Source: an uncultured Pirellula sp. (GTDB lineage: Bacteria > Planctomycetota > Planctomycetia > Pirellulales > Pirellulaceae). Taken from it: a stretch of 64,000 bases of DNA. Below are positions 25,319-34,300 of this stretch, piece by piece. Numbering within the stretch: position 1 is the stretch's first letter; each line of letters starts with the position of its first letter. Both the position numbers and the translations under genes were made by a program. The DNA lies in the NCBI GenBank assembly GCA_903892355.1, contig CAITIE010000011.1, positions 62,001-126,000 of the forward strand. The letters are read 5' to 3'. The notes under the pieces are model-generated. The model was not told the DNA's origin and ran no database searches. It saw only the letters and a list, made by a program, of their open reading frames with translations.

Positions 25319-25347
25319 TTTACAGGTGCAGCAACGATTCTTATACT
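25319..25347 (+). promoter_or_regulatory. Sigma-70-type promoter of the TlpA gene
   Basis: TTTACA, a 17-base spacer and TATACT match both hexamers at five of six positions. Transcription would start near 25354, about 85 bp before the ATG at 25440. Confidence 0.6.
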
Positions 25348-25439
25348 GTAGGCTGACGTGGCGTTGGGGGCTCATCGTATTCCCTAGTGCCGCACTGAGG
25401 TCGACTTAGTCCATTTTGTTACCGTTTAAGGAACATCGA

Positions 25440-26588
25440 ATGAAGGTGTATTTCCGTCGTCTCGCTGCACTGTCCATTGCAGCCCTGGTTGGTTCTTTTG
25501 GCAGTGTTTCGGTGGCTACTTCGCAAGCCGCGGATGATCTTTTGACGATCGGTTCGGACGCACCAATGCTCGATATCGAGCATTGGGTCCAAGACGGCGA
25601 AGGAAAGTTTGGCAAGGTAACGAAGTTCAAGAAGGATAATGTTTACGTAGTTGAGTTCTGGGCGACGTGGTGCGGACCATGCGTTGCCAGCATGCCTCAC
25701 ATTGTTGAGATGCAATCGAAGTACGCCGACAAGGGCGTTCAAATCATCAGCATCAGCGACGAGCCATTGGATACGGTTCAGGAGTTTTTGGACCGCGATG
25801 TACCTCGATCGAAAGAGCCCAAGACCTTTCGTGATTTGACGAAATCCTATTCGCTGACAACCGACCCAGACGGTTCGTCGAATGAATCGTACATGCAAGC
25901 TGCCAAGCAGAACGGTATTCCCTGTGCGTTCCTCGTTGGCAAGGATTCGAAGATCGAATGGATCGGGCATCCTATGGAGTTGGATGCAGCGCTCGATGCT
26001 GTCGTAGAGGGGACTTGGGATCGTGCGAAGTTCGCCGAAGAGTTCAAAGAGTCCCAGGAAATGCAGAGCATGATGCAAGATGTGCAAATCCAAGTCGGAG
26101 GCTTGCTCCGAAAAAAGAAGATGCCCGAAGCGTTAGCGAAAATGGATGAGTTCATTGAGAAGGTGAAGAAGCCAGAGATCAAGCTTCAGTTCTCGATGAT
26201 GAAACTGAACCTGCATCAGATCGCTGGCAGCGACGACAAGGAAGTGGCGAGTACCTTCGAATCCATTTTCAAGTTGGCTGAAGCAAATCCGATGATGAGC
26301 AACCAAGTTGCGTGGATGGCCTGGGAAATGAGCGATAACGGGCAACTCAATAGCAAGGAAACCCTCAAGGCGGCTTTGGTGCTTGCTCGTGCCGCCGCGG
26401 AAAAGCAAGAGGGGAACTCCAAAGCAGCGACCCTCGATACGGTCTCGCACTTGGAATACTCGCTCGGCAATCTCGATGCAGCCATGAAACTCCAGCAAGA
26501 AGCGATGGACTTGGCAGATGACGATCAAAAGGAAAGTCTCAAGGAGTTCCTTCAGAAGCTGAAGGACGAGAGCGGCGTGAAGAAGTAA
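25440..26588 (+). CDS. Secreted TlpA-like thioredoxin-fold protein
   Basis: The protein has 382 residues, with AAGGAA before the ATG at 25440. Residues 1-30 are a signal peptide (basic start, LAALSIAALVGSF core, SQA end). The thioredoxin fold follows: VVEFWATWCGPCVASMPHI places the redox cysteines at 78 and 81. GVQIISISDEP and GIPCAFLVGKDSKIEWIGHP with the cis-proline region follow. This is the TlpA/ResA pattern of periplasmic thiol-disulfide exchange. Residues 200-382 are an extra helical domain (AMKLQQEAMDLADDDQKESL) that resembles TPR-type pairing and may bind a client. It has no operon partner except possibly purN, from which a hairpin separates it. Confidence 0.88.
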   Translation: MKVYFRRLAALSIAALVGSFGSVSVATSQAADDLLTIGSDAPMLDIEHWVQDGEGKFGKVTKFKKDNVYVVEFWATWCGPCVASMPHIVEMQSKYADKGVQIISISDEPLDTVQEFLDRDVPRSKEPKTFRDLTKSYSLTTDPDGSSNESYMQAAKQNGIPCAFLVGKDSKIEWIGHPMELDAALDAVVEGTWDRAKFAEEFKESQEMQSMMQDVQIQVGGLLRKKKMPEALAKMDEFIEKVKKPEIKLQFSMMKLNLHQIAGSDDKEVASTFESIFKLAEANPMMSNQVAWMAWEMSDNGQLNSKETLKAALVLARAAAEKQEGNSKAATLDTVSHLEYSLGNLDAAMKLQQEAMDLADDDQKESLKEFLQKLKDESGVKK

Positions 26589-26669
26589 CCGCGTCGCTGG
26601 GGTCGAATCATTGATGGCGCGATAGGTGCTATCCTTGAGACTGCACGACCGATCATCGTGTAAAAGAAA

Positions 26670-26698
26670 CATGACACCGGCTTCACGCCGGTGTCATG
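26670..26698 (+). terminator. Strong hairpin between tlpA-like gene and purN
   Basis: CATGACACCGGC and GCCGGTGTCATG form a perfect 12-bp stem with loop TTCAC. No T-tract follows on the plus strand; on the minus strand a T-rich stretch follows. It is either an imperfect terminator or an mRNA end-protection structure. Confidence 0.5.
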
Positions 26699-26744
26699 CA
26701 TTAACGGGATGCGAAATCGTTCGCGTGGAGAGAGGATTGGATTG

Positions 26745-27356
26745 GTGAAAAACGCATTGTCCGTCGCTGTGCTGATTTCTGGAGGCGGATCCACGCTGAA
26801 GAATTTGATCGATCGCCGGGAGGCTGGTGGGTTGCCGATCGCGTTTAAGCTGGTTATTAGTTCCAAGTCGTCTGCGGCTGGTTTAGGGTTTGCCGCCCAA
26901 GCTGGGATACCTAGCCGTGTCATCGCCAAACGCGACTTTAACAGCCCCACCAGTCACTCCGAGGCTGTGTTTGATGCCTGCAGGCACGCTGGCGTAGAAT
27001 TGGTGGTCATGGGAGGGTATTTGGAGCACCTCTTGATTCCGCCCGATTTTGAGAACCGAGTGATCAATATTCATCCTTCGCTGATCCCCTCGTTCTGTGG
27101 GAAGGGGATGTATGGCTTGCGGGTCCATCAAGCCGCAGTCGATTTCGGAGTCAAAGTGTCTGGTTGCACGGTCCATTTTGTCGACAACCAGTACGACCAC
27201 GGACCAATCTTGCTTCAGCGGGCATGCGAGGTGCTCGAGGGAGACACGGCCGAGTCGCTTCAGCAACGTGTGTTCTTGCTAGAACGCGAGGCATTGCCGG
27301 AGGCTATCCGCATGATTTGCAGCGATCCGTCCCGTTATTTAGGGGCCAAGTCATAA
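26745..27356 (+). CDS. purN: Phosphoribosylglycinamide formyltransferase
   Basis: The protein has 203 residues from a GTG at 26745 with GAGAGAGG upstream. An in-frame ATG at 26709 would add 12 residues, and a longer frame overlaps the hairpin at 26670. The protein transfers a formyl group from 10-formyl-tetrahydrofolate to GAR in purine synthesis. SVAVLISGGGSTLKNLIDR is the GAR-binding N-terminus. VINIHPSLIPSF supplies the catalytic Asn and His. GCTVHFVDNQYDHGPILLQ carries the catalytic aspartate. The gene is isolated from other purine genes. Confidence 0.93.
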   Translation: MKNALSVAVLISGGGSTLKNLIDRREAGGLPIAFKLVISSKSSAAGLGFAAQAGIPSRVIAKRDFNSPTSHSEAVFDACRHAGVELVVMGGYLEHLLIPPDFENRVINIHPSLIPSFCGKGMYGLRVHQAAVDFGVKVSGCTVHFVDNQYDHGPILLQRACEVLEGDTAESLQQRVFLLEREALPEAIRMICSDPSRYLGAKS

Positions 27357-27764
27357 CGTCCGGTCTCTTTCGGAGTGCTATTCGGCAAAGCGAGCGACTC
27401 CGTGCTGGAGATTTTGGGATAATCGTTACCGCCCACGGCCAGCGACCAAACGTGGGGATCTTTTCGTAATCTGCATTGCAACAGGGTGGGCAAAGCGGTA
27501 CAGTACGGTATCTCGCGGTGTCAGCGGTCATTTAGTGGGTCTGTTGTCTAGTCTCGTTTTGTTCGTGTTCGGTTTCGCGAGTGGTTTTTCGATGTAGTCG
27601 CAGCATTTGTTTTGCTGCTGTTGAGCGCGGCTAGCGTGGACTGTCGGATTCGTTAACGCTTAGGTTCTCTCGCGACTCTGTTGTTCTGCCCAGCTCTTTG
27701 GTTTGAGTTGGTGCGCTCTATCCGTGAAGTGCGGGTTCCTAGTGGTTTTTGTTGAGGTGTTTTT
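27357..27764 (+). promoter_or_regulatory. Long leader region upstream of the RRM protein, with possible promoter
   Basis: No gene is seen in these 408 bp. TTGCAA, a 17-base spacer and TACAGT at 27476-27504 match the sigma-70 consensus only at four of six positions each. If used, they leave a 5' leader of about 255 bases before the GTG at 27765. Leaders of this length are common for cold-inducible RNA-binding protein genes; regulation here is inferred. Confidence 0.35.
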
Positions 27765-28169
27765 GTGACCAATATTTACGTTGGAAATTTGTCGTTTAAG
27801 GCTACGGAAGCCGATATCCGCACGGCGTTCGAGCAGTACGGCGAAGTTAGCCGTGTGAGCATTATCGTTGATCGTGAGACCAACCGCTCCCGAGGATTCG
27901 CATTCGTTGAAATGCCGAATGCTGAAGAAGCACAGTCGGCCATCTCGAATCTCAATGATTCGTCGATCGCTGATCGCCGTATCTCGTGCAACGAAGCACG
28001 TGAGCGTGAAAGCCGACCATCGGGTGGTGGTGGCGGACGCAGCGGTGGCGGCGGCTACGGCGGCGGCGGCGGTGGTGGTGGCTACGGCGGCGGTGGCGGT
28101 GGCCGCAGCGGTGGCGGTGGATACGGCGGAGGTGGCGGTGGCCGCCGAGACCGAGATTCTCGCTACTAA
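27765..28169 (+). CDS. RRM-type RNA-binding protein with glycine-rich tail
   Basis: The protein has 134 residues from a GTG start, with GAGGTG upstream. Residues 2-80 are one RNA recognition motif: IYVGNL (4-9) is RNP2, and RGFAFVEM (43-50) is RNP1 with its exposed Phe. Residues 90-134 are almost only G, Y, S and R, in GGYGGGG and GGGRSGGGG repeats, ending RRDRDSRY. Bacterial proteins of this design are usually cold-induced and bind single-stranded RNA. The repetitive tail produces long A/G-only shadow frames. A terminator follows at 28250. Confidence 0.93.
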   Translation: MTNIYVGNLSFKATEADIRTAFEQYGEVSRVSIIVDRETNRSRGFAFVEMPNAEEAQSAISNLNDSSIADRRISCNEARERESRPSGGGGGRSGGGGYGGGGGGGGYGGGGGGRSGGGGYGGGGGGRRDRDSRY

Positions 28170-28216
28170 GACAAAATTCCGTTTCGCACGCATTGAAGAT
28201 GCGAATACCAAGGAAC

Positions 28217-28234
28217 TCCCGTTGACGGGATTTT
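28217..28234 (+). terminator. Possible first terminator after the RRM gene
   Basis: TCCCGT and ACGGGA pair around a 2-base loop and are followed by TTTT. The stem is short and the loop tight, so this is weaker than the next one. Confidence 0.4.
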
Positions 28235-28249
28235 CGACACAATTTTGAG

Positions 28250-28283
28250 AACCCTCCTTGCTTCGCTGCACGGAGGGTTTTTC
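28250..28283 (+). terminator. Rho-independent terminator after the RRM gene
   Basis: AACCCTCC pairs with GGAGGGTT across a 14-base loop and is followed directly by TTTC. It lies 80 bp after the stop codon. Confidence 0.75.
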
Positions 28284-28556
28284 GTTGGCTGGATCAGTCC
28301 CCGTCCTCATTGCGTTTGAGTTCGTCTTTGCTCGCGCAATGATAGTGTACAGGCTATCAGACCATTTCTACGCAATCTGCCGGCCGCATGTGGCCCTGCC
28401 TCAAAGCGTCTGGGGCTTTTTCAGAAAAAAATAGATTTCTTGCGTCATCACTGCGCGGACGTGGCATCTAATTCGATGGTCGGTTGCCGTTCGGGGGCCC
28501 TTGTGTTTTCCACGGGATGCTCCCGTTTCCAACGAATACCTCTAGGGGAGGGGCAC

Positions 28557-31232
28557 GTGGATATTTCTTTTTATTTGTGCGCGGCGGGGCTATTTGTTTG
28601 GTTCGTGCTTGTTCTCGCAGTCCCGCTTGTGATTTTGGCCAGAATGAATCGTTTCCGGCGGGAGCAATCTCAAGAGCTGGCAAAAATTCACGATCGACTC
28701 AACGGCGTGCAAACGGAAATTGGAAGATTGTCGAGATCCGTTGGTAATCTGCCAGGCTCTGTTGCTGCGAAGTCTCCGTTGGATCGCCAAGGTGAAGTCG
28801 CGACCGGCGGGGCTGGTGTTCTCTCGAGTGAAGCTTCTTCCAAAAGGATAGTCGCTCCCCCTTTACCCTTCCCGGTGTCGAAGGAGTTGCTACCGAACGC
28901 AACGCCCCACCTCGTGCCGGACGTTAGCATGCCTACTGGTGTGGTTCTCCCCCCTCTCGATTCTCCGGGGAGCAAATCCGAGGAAAAATCAACACCGGTC
29001 CATCCCCATCACGTCACACCATTGGAGCCTTCGAAGTCACCTCTCGTTCAACCCTCTCCCACACCGCGTCCTGCTTCACCCCATCCTGCGTCACCGCGTC
29101 GCGAGCGAACCGCCTTTGAGAAATCCGCGCAGGAAACTTTGCACAGGATTTGGAATTGGATCATCGTCGGAGAGGACCACCTGCCCAAAGGTGTCTCTAC
29201 CGAGTTTGCTGTAGCGAGCCAATGGCTGCTTCGTATCGGCATTTTGATTCTGGTTGTAGGTATTGGTTTCTTTCTCAAGTACTCCATCGACAGGGATTTA
29301 ATCGCACCTCCAGCGCGAGTCGCTCTTGTTGCTGTTACTGGACTGGTGATGCTAATCACCGGAACGAGCATGCTCGGTCGCAAATACCATTTGCTTGGCC
29401 AAGGCCTTATGGGTGGCGGGTTTGCTTCCCTCTACTTCAGTGTGTTCGCAGCTTACGAGTACTATAACCTTATCGGTGATCTGCCTGCCTTTGCGCTTAT
29501 GGCGTTCATCACCCTAGCAGCTGGCATCATCGCAGTCGCTTTTAACTCGCTCTTGGTTTGCATTCTTGGAATCATCGGAGGCTACGGTACGCCTTTGATG
29601 TTGTCATCCGGACCAGTGAACTTTCCGGCTCTATTCGGATACCTGCTCGTTCTGGGGTGCGGTGTCTTATTCATCAGTTGCTATCGAAACTGGCCGCTGT
29701 CTCATTATCTCAGTTTCTTAGCTACTTACTCGTTGGTTTTCGCTGCGTTGGCTAAGGGTGAGTTCACGTCGGAGGGTTTCTGGCTGGTCTACCCGTTTAT
29801 GATCGGATTCTTTGTACTCTTTTCGACGATGGCATTTTTGTACAAGCAGATCCGTAACGAAAAGGTTCAATTGTTGGACCTGCTTTCGATGTTTCTTAAT
29901 GTGTCCATTTTCTATTGGTTTTCGTATTACTTGATCCTCGACGCATACTCGAAGCAGTACTGGGTTGCGTTTTTAACGATCGGTTTAGCTATTTACTATG
30001 GTTTGCATTTCGCGGTATTGCTTGGGCGTAAAGCCCATGACCGGAACTTAATGGTGATGTTCTTAGGGTTAGCAAGCTGTTTTTTAGCCATCACCATGCC
30101 CATTACACTTTCCGAGCAGTGGGTTACTGCAAGTTGGTCATTGCAAGCACTGATGCTTGTTTGGATGTCCGGTCAATTGAAGAGTGGCTTGGTCCGATCG
30201 CTAGCCTATGTGATGTTCGTATTCGTCATGCTCCGATTTGGTCTCTATGATCTTCCCCGGTCGTTTTTCGCGGCGAGTTCCAATGGTGCGGCGAGCGATT
30301 ATATGCTTGCGCTCGGTAGTCGCATTGTTTCTTATGGAATCCCCATCGCTTCTTTGGCGTTAGCGTACCGTTGGATTATCAAGTTGCCAGATGATGAGGT
30401 TGTGAAAGTACCTGGACGAGCTTGGGCACAGAACGACTCGAAGCTTTTGTTCGGGCTGAAAGATTCTTCCTTGCTTCCTTTGCTGTTCGCATCGATGTTG
30501 GGTTTGGCGTTGATCTACCTTCATTTGGAGGTGTCTCATACGGTTGGCTTTGCCTACATGGCGGCTCGGAACGCAACGCTAACCTTGCTTTGGTTGGCAG
30601 GTTGTGGCGTCCTGGCCTACACGTGGGCCAAAACCAAGAATGAAATCCTCTTCCCGGTCTTGGTCGTAGCGACGACTTTAGTGGTTGGGAAAGTCCTCTT
30701 CTATGACGTGGCGATCGGCTGGAGGCTCAATAATAGAATGCTATATTCCGGTCCGTATTCCTTCCGAGATGCGTTGATGCGACTCATTGATTTCACGGCA
30801 GTAACGGGTTTTCTCATCGCAGGGTTTGCGTTCTTGAGAGGTCGCGGTTCCTATGAGGCAATAAGGAAGCTTTTGGTGATTGCTAGCGTCGCAATGCTGT
30901 TTATCTATTCGACACTTGAGGTGAACAGCTTCCTGTTTACATTTTATCGAGGATCTCGGTACGGGGGCGTCTCTATTCTCTGGGCAATCTTTGCGCTCGC
31001 GATGATTTTGGTAGGCATTATCCGTGGGATTCGAGAGCCTCGCTATGTCGGTTTAGGCCTTTTCACGATCGTCTCCCTCAAAGTGTTCTTGGTCGATATG
31101 AATCAATTGGACCCAATCTGGAGGATCGTTGCCTTTGTAGTATTAGGAGTGATCTTGCTAATCGGCTCGTTTGTGTATCTAAAGCATCGGGAACGCTTCA
31201 CGACAAAGCTCGGTGAGGGGAAATCAGAATGA
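28557..31232 (+). CDS. DUF2339 polytopic membrane protein
   Basis: The protein has 891 residues from a GTG at 28557 preceded by GGGGAGGGG; an ATG at 28440 would add 39 residues that look untranslated. The N-terminus is one helix (FYLCAAGLFVWFVLVLAVP), then a coiled-coil (RREQSQELAKIHDRLNGVQ) and a proline-rich linker. From about residue 220 there are some two dozen hydrophobic segments, including RIGILILVVGIGFFLKYSID and GTSMLGRKYHLLGQGLMGGGFASLY stretches that are the DUF2339 signature. The role of the family is unknown. Its stop overlaps the start of the DUF3999 gene (ATGA), the same pairing seen in proteobacteria, so the two products very likely act together. Confidence 0.85.
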   Translation: MDISFYLCAAGLFVWFVLVLAVPLVILARMNRFRREQSQELAKIHDRLNGVQTEIGRLSRSVGNLPGSVAAKSPLDRQGEVATGGAGVLSSEASSKRIVAPPLPFPVSKELLPNATPHLVPDVSMPTGVVLPPLDSPGSKSEEKSTPVHPHHVTPLEPSKSPLVQPSPTPRPASPHPASPRRERTAFEKSAQETLHRIWNWIIVGEDHLPKGVSTEFAVASQWLLRIGILILVVGIGFFLKYSIDRDLIAPPARVALVAVTGLVMLITGTSMLGRKYHLLGQGLMGGGFASLYFSVFAAYEYYNLIGDLPAFALMAFITLAAGIIAVAFNSLLVCILGIIGGYGTPLMLSSGPVNFPALFGYLLVLGCGVLFISCYRNWPLSHYLSFLATYSLVFAALAKGEFTSEGFWLVYPFMIGFFVLFSTMAFLYKQIRNEKVQLLDLLSMFLNVSIFYWFSYYLILDAYSKQYWVAFLTIGLAIYYGLHFAVLLGRKAHDRNLMVMFLGLASCFLAITMPITLSEQWVTASWSLQALMLVWMSGQLKSGLVRSLAYVMFVFVMLRFGLYDLPRSFFAASSNGAASDYMLALGSRIVSYGIPIASLALAYRWIIKLPDDEVVKVPGRAWAQNDSKLLFGLKDSSLLPLLFASMLGLALIYLHLEVSHTVGFAYMAARNATLTLLWLAGCGVLAYTWAKTKNEILFPVLVVATTLVVGKVLFYDVAIGWRLNNRMLYSGPYSFRDALMRLIDFTAVTGFLIAGFAFLRGRGSYEAIRKLLVIASVAMLFIYSTLEVNSFLFTFYRGSRYGGVSILWAIFALAMILVGIIRGIREPRYVGLGLFTIVSLKVFLVDMNQLDPIWRIVAFVVLGVILLIGSFVYLKHRERFTTKLGEGKSE

Positions 31233-32689
31233 TATTTTTAAGAAACCAAATAAGAAATCAAATCGGTGCAGGGCTTGTAACGATCGTTGGGTGTCTACTC
31301 TCCCCACAATATGTTCAGTCGCAATCCATCGAGGGCGAAGCATTGACGCCGGTGGTACGTTCTATCTCGGTTCAAACCCTTGATAAAACGACTGTTGCCA
31401 AATTGCCCTTGGATCATCAGGTTTACGGGAACGCGACGGAGGATCTCTCGGACTTGCGTATCGTGGATGACCGTGGAATCGAAATGCCATTCTTACTCCA
31501 AAATGTCATAGCGACTACGAAGAAATCGGCTCCCCGTTTTGTGGAGGTGCATGAGCCGTCCTTAAGTCCGATAGAGGATGATGGGCTGATCATTGAGTTC
31601 GAGATCGATCCAGCCAAATACACGCAGCCGATCCGCGGCGTTAAGCTGTTGACACATGCTGTAAACTTTGAACACCTTGTATCACTCGACCACAGGGAGT
31701 CCGACGGACATCCATGGAGGACGCTGGCGTCTGATGTTCTTCTATACGACTACTCGCAGTTCATGGACGTTCACAACAATGAAGTCGTCATCGCCAACGA
31801 ATCAGATTTTCCTGTCGGAGGGCAGTTTCGAATGCGAATGGCAAAGGTCGTACAGGCTCAGCAATCGCGATGGACTGCGATTAAGCGAACGCTCCAAGAT
31901 GGGCGCGAGACAAATCGGGAGGAAATCTATGAACTCAACCGGCAGCCTCTGCGCATTGATCGAATCATGTTTAGCCAGAATTTCGAGGTTGTGGATCGTG
32001 CGCAACTCCAGCTCAGGGAGGTGGCTATCGGAAATGTTCATATTACGAATGACAAAGTGTCGCGAAGTACATGGATTGATTTCGAATGCGAGCGTGATTT
32101 ACTCTCGGAGGTGACGCTCGCCACTTCCGCGAGCAACTTTAGTCGCAATTGCCAGTTTCTTTGTCGTGCCACCGCAACGATTGGGGACAAAGAAGAGTGG
32201 CAGTCTTTAGGCACAATGACGTTAACGAAGATCGATGTTACAGGTGTCGAGTTCGTACAGCTTACTATGTCTTGCTCACCTCAGCGTGCAAAGCACTATC
32301 GATTCGTGATCGAGAATGGAGATAACCCACCGATTGAGGACCTGCATCTATCGGCAAGAGGGCCTCGGCAGGAGTTGTTGTTTCTCGTATCGCCAGAGCG
32401 CACTTACAGTTTGACCTACGGAGTTTCGGATCGGCCGAAACCGAGTTACGACACCGTTGCCATTGATGCTGCGTTGAGAGCGAACATTCTTCCTTTGGAT
32501 GCGGTACCTAGCGCACCTGTAAAGATCGACATTCCACCACGAGATGTTCCAAAGGTGAAATGGTACGAAAATATGCCCTTGGTTTTCGGAACAATTTTTG
32601 GATTGGTGGTCGTTCTTGCAGCGGCGTTGTATCAAGCAGCGATACGGTTGGGCCAAATCCAAGGCTCCACGGACAGCTCGACGCAGTGA
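31229..32689 (+). CDS. DUF3999 protein
   Basis: The protein has 486 residues. A hydrophobic N-terminal segment (IGAGLVTIVGCLLSPQYVQS) acts as a signal peptide. VYGNATEDLSDLRIVDDRG and EMPFLLQ are typical of DUF3999. The bulk is a beta-rich extracytoplasmic region. One C-terminal helix (LVFGTIFGLVVVLAAALYQ) anchors it in the membrane. DUF3999 genes usually follow DUF2339 genes, as here with a 4-base overlap. The function is unknown; an envelope complex with the DUF2339 protein is inferred. Confidence 0.85.
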   Translation: MIFLRNQIRNQIGAGLVTIVGCLLSPQYVQSQSIEGEALTPVVRSISVQTLDKTTVAKLPLDHQVYGNATEDLSDLRIVDDRGIEMPFLLQNVIATTKKSAPRFVEVHEPSLSPIEDDGLIIEFEIDPAKYTQPIRGVKLLTHAVNFEHLVSLDHRESDGHPWRTLASDVLLYDYSQFMDVHNNEVVIANESDFPVGGQFRMRMAKVVQAQQSRWTAIKRTLQDGRETNREEIYELNRQPLRIDRIMFSQNFEVVDRAQLQLREVAIGNVHITNDKVSRSTWIDFECERDLLSEVTLATSASNFSRNCQFLCRATATIGDKEEWQSLGTMTLTKIDVTGVEFVQLTMSCSPQRAKHYRFVIENGDNPPIEDLHLSARGPRQELLFLVSPERTYSLTYGVSDRPKPSYDTVAIDAALRANILPLDAVPSAPVKIDIPPRDVPKVKWYENMPLVFGTIFGLVVVLAAALYQAAIRLGQIQGSTDSSTQ

Positions 32690-32723
32690 ACCAATTCGAC
32701 GCAGCGGTAGCAGTTCCAGGGAG

Positions 32724-34184
32724 CTAAGCGAACAATGTGGAAACCACCCGGCCGTGGACATCGGTCAATCGGAAATCGCGACCCGCGTAGCGGTAGGTAA
32801 GACGTTCGTGATCGATTCCGAGGAGATGTAGGATGGTTGCGTGCATGTCGTGCATGTGCACTTTGTTGACGATCGCGTTTTGTCCGAACTCATCGGTCTC
32901 GCCATAGGCGATCCCAGGTCTGACACCACCACCTGCCAGCCACATGGTGAACCCTTGTGGGTTGTGGTCGCGGCCCGTTCCATTTTTCTCTGCATAGGGA
33001 GCGCGCCCGAACTCTCCTCCCCACCAGACCAGCGTGTCCTCGAGCAGTCCACGTTGCGCTAGATCGGTTAGCAGTCCAGCGATCGGTTGGTCGACGGCAG
33101 CGGCGTGGTCGGCGTGTTTTGGCAGGTTCGAGTGCTGATCCCACGCCGGATTGGCGCTATCGTCTCCGTAGTTGACTTGGATGTATCGAACACCAGCCTC
33201 GCACAGACGCCGCGCGAGAAGACAGCGCCTGCCATAAGCTTCTGTTTGCTTTTGATCGATTCCGTAAAGTCGCTGGGTCGCTTCGTTTTCCGTCGAGAGA
33301 TCAAAGAGCTCAGGGGCTGTAACCTGCATCCTCGCTGCTAATTCATACGAGGCGATCAAAGAATCCAGTTCGTCTCGGTCGGGCATTCGGGCAGAGTCAT
33401 GCCCCGGAGAGGTTACGAGCATTCGTTGTTGCAGTTGGATTCGTTGCAGTTCCGCTTGCATTTGCCACCGCGCTGATGGTTCGAAATCACTCACGGAGTT
33501 CCCCCCCGAGATGTGTTCGATGCGCAGCTCGGTCTTCCCGGCACTACCGATCGGGGTGCCTTGGAATTTAGCAGGCAAGAATGCGGCGCCATAATTCCGA
33601 GAGCCCCCATTGCCGATCGATGGAGCGATCGAAATAAAGCCCGGGAGATTCTCGTTTTCACTCCCGAGACCATAAATGGTCCATGCGCCCATCGATGGTC
33701 GTACGACGTTCATCGCACCCGAGTGCAGGAACAAAGTTGCTGGTCCATGGGCTACGCCATCGGTGTGCATGCTATGCACAAACGCCATCTTGTCGACATG
33801 CTCCGCCATGCGCGGGAAGAGGTCCGAAACCCAGCGGCCCGATTCCCCATACTGCTTAAATGCCCACGGGGATTTCATAATTCGCTGCGGCGATCCTAGT
33901 TTCCGCGTGTTCGCGAACTCACGTGGATCGTCGAAAGGAACCATCTCTCCATCACGCGCCTCCAGGATCGGCTTGCGATCGAACGAGTCGACTTGGCTCA
34001 CTCCCCCCTGCATAAAAAGGAAGATCACTCGCTTCGCTTTGGCTGGATGATGAAGTCCGGATGGATTGAAACATGCCGATGGGATGCATGTTGCGTTCAG
34101 TTGCTCGCGTTGCATCAGCCCCATTGCCGCCAATGCACCAAACCCGCAACTCGATCGTCGAAGGAAGTTCCGTCGGTTGTTCAT
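32724..34184 (-). CDS. DUF1501 protein with twin-arginine signal (planctomycete secreted sulfatase-like)
   Basis: The protein has 486 residues from the second ATG at 34184 (MNNRRNFLRRS). The first ATG at 34196 adds four residues and neither has a strong ribosome binding site. NRRNFLRRSS followed by GFGALAAMGL is a twin-arginine-type signal. The body shows the DUF1501 pattern: RVIFLFMQGGVSQVDSFDRKP, GPATLFLHSG, LVWWGGEFGRAPYAE, GRDHNPQGFTMWLAGGGVRPG and HDMHATILHLLGIDHERLTY. The fold is alkaline phosphatase/sulfatase-like, with metal-ligand D and H residues, but no reaction is known. It follows the PSD1 gene by 116 bp on the same strand, the standard planctomycete pair. Confidence 0.93.
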   Translation of the reverse strand: MNNRRNFLRRSSCGFGALAAMGLMQREQLNATCIPSACFNPSGLHHPAKAKRVIFLFMQGGVSQVDSFDRKPILEARDGEMVPFDDPREFANTRKLGSPQRIMKSPWAFKQYGESGRWVSDLFPRMAEHVDKMAFVHSMHTDGVAHGPATLFLHSGAMNVVRPSMGAWTIYGLGSENENLPGFISIAPSIGNGGSRNYGAAFLPAKFQGTPIGSAGKTELRIEHISGGNSVSDFEPSARWQMQAELQRIQLQQRMLVTSPGHDSARMPDRDELDSLIASYELAARMQVTAPELFDLSTENEATQRLYGIDQKQTEAYGRRCLLARRLCEAGVRYIQVNYGDDSANPAWDQHSNLPKHADHAAAVDQPIAGLLTDLAQRGLLEDTLVWWGGEFGRAPYAEKNGTGRDHNPQGFTMWLAGGGVRPGIAYGETDEFGQNAIVNKVHMHDMHATILHLLGIDHERLTYRYAGRDFRLTDVHGRVVSTLFA

Positions 34185-34300
34185 AGGTTGTCTCATGGCT
34201 TCGGTGCGTGAAAGCAGGTGGCGCGGTGCAAGATGGGTGGTGGGTCCGTATTGCCTATCGGCTCAATCAGATTCTCGCAGATTTTCTGAGCGTTAGGGGC

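Noticed and set aside
27868-28248. A 126-codon alanine/valine-rich frame over the RRM gene
   Set aside because: It is an alternative-frame reading of the glycine codon repeats; the RNP motifs fix the true frame.
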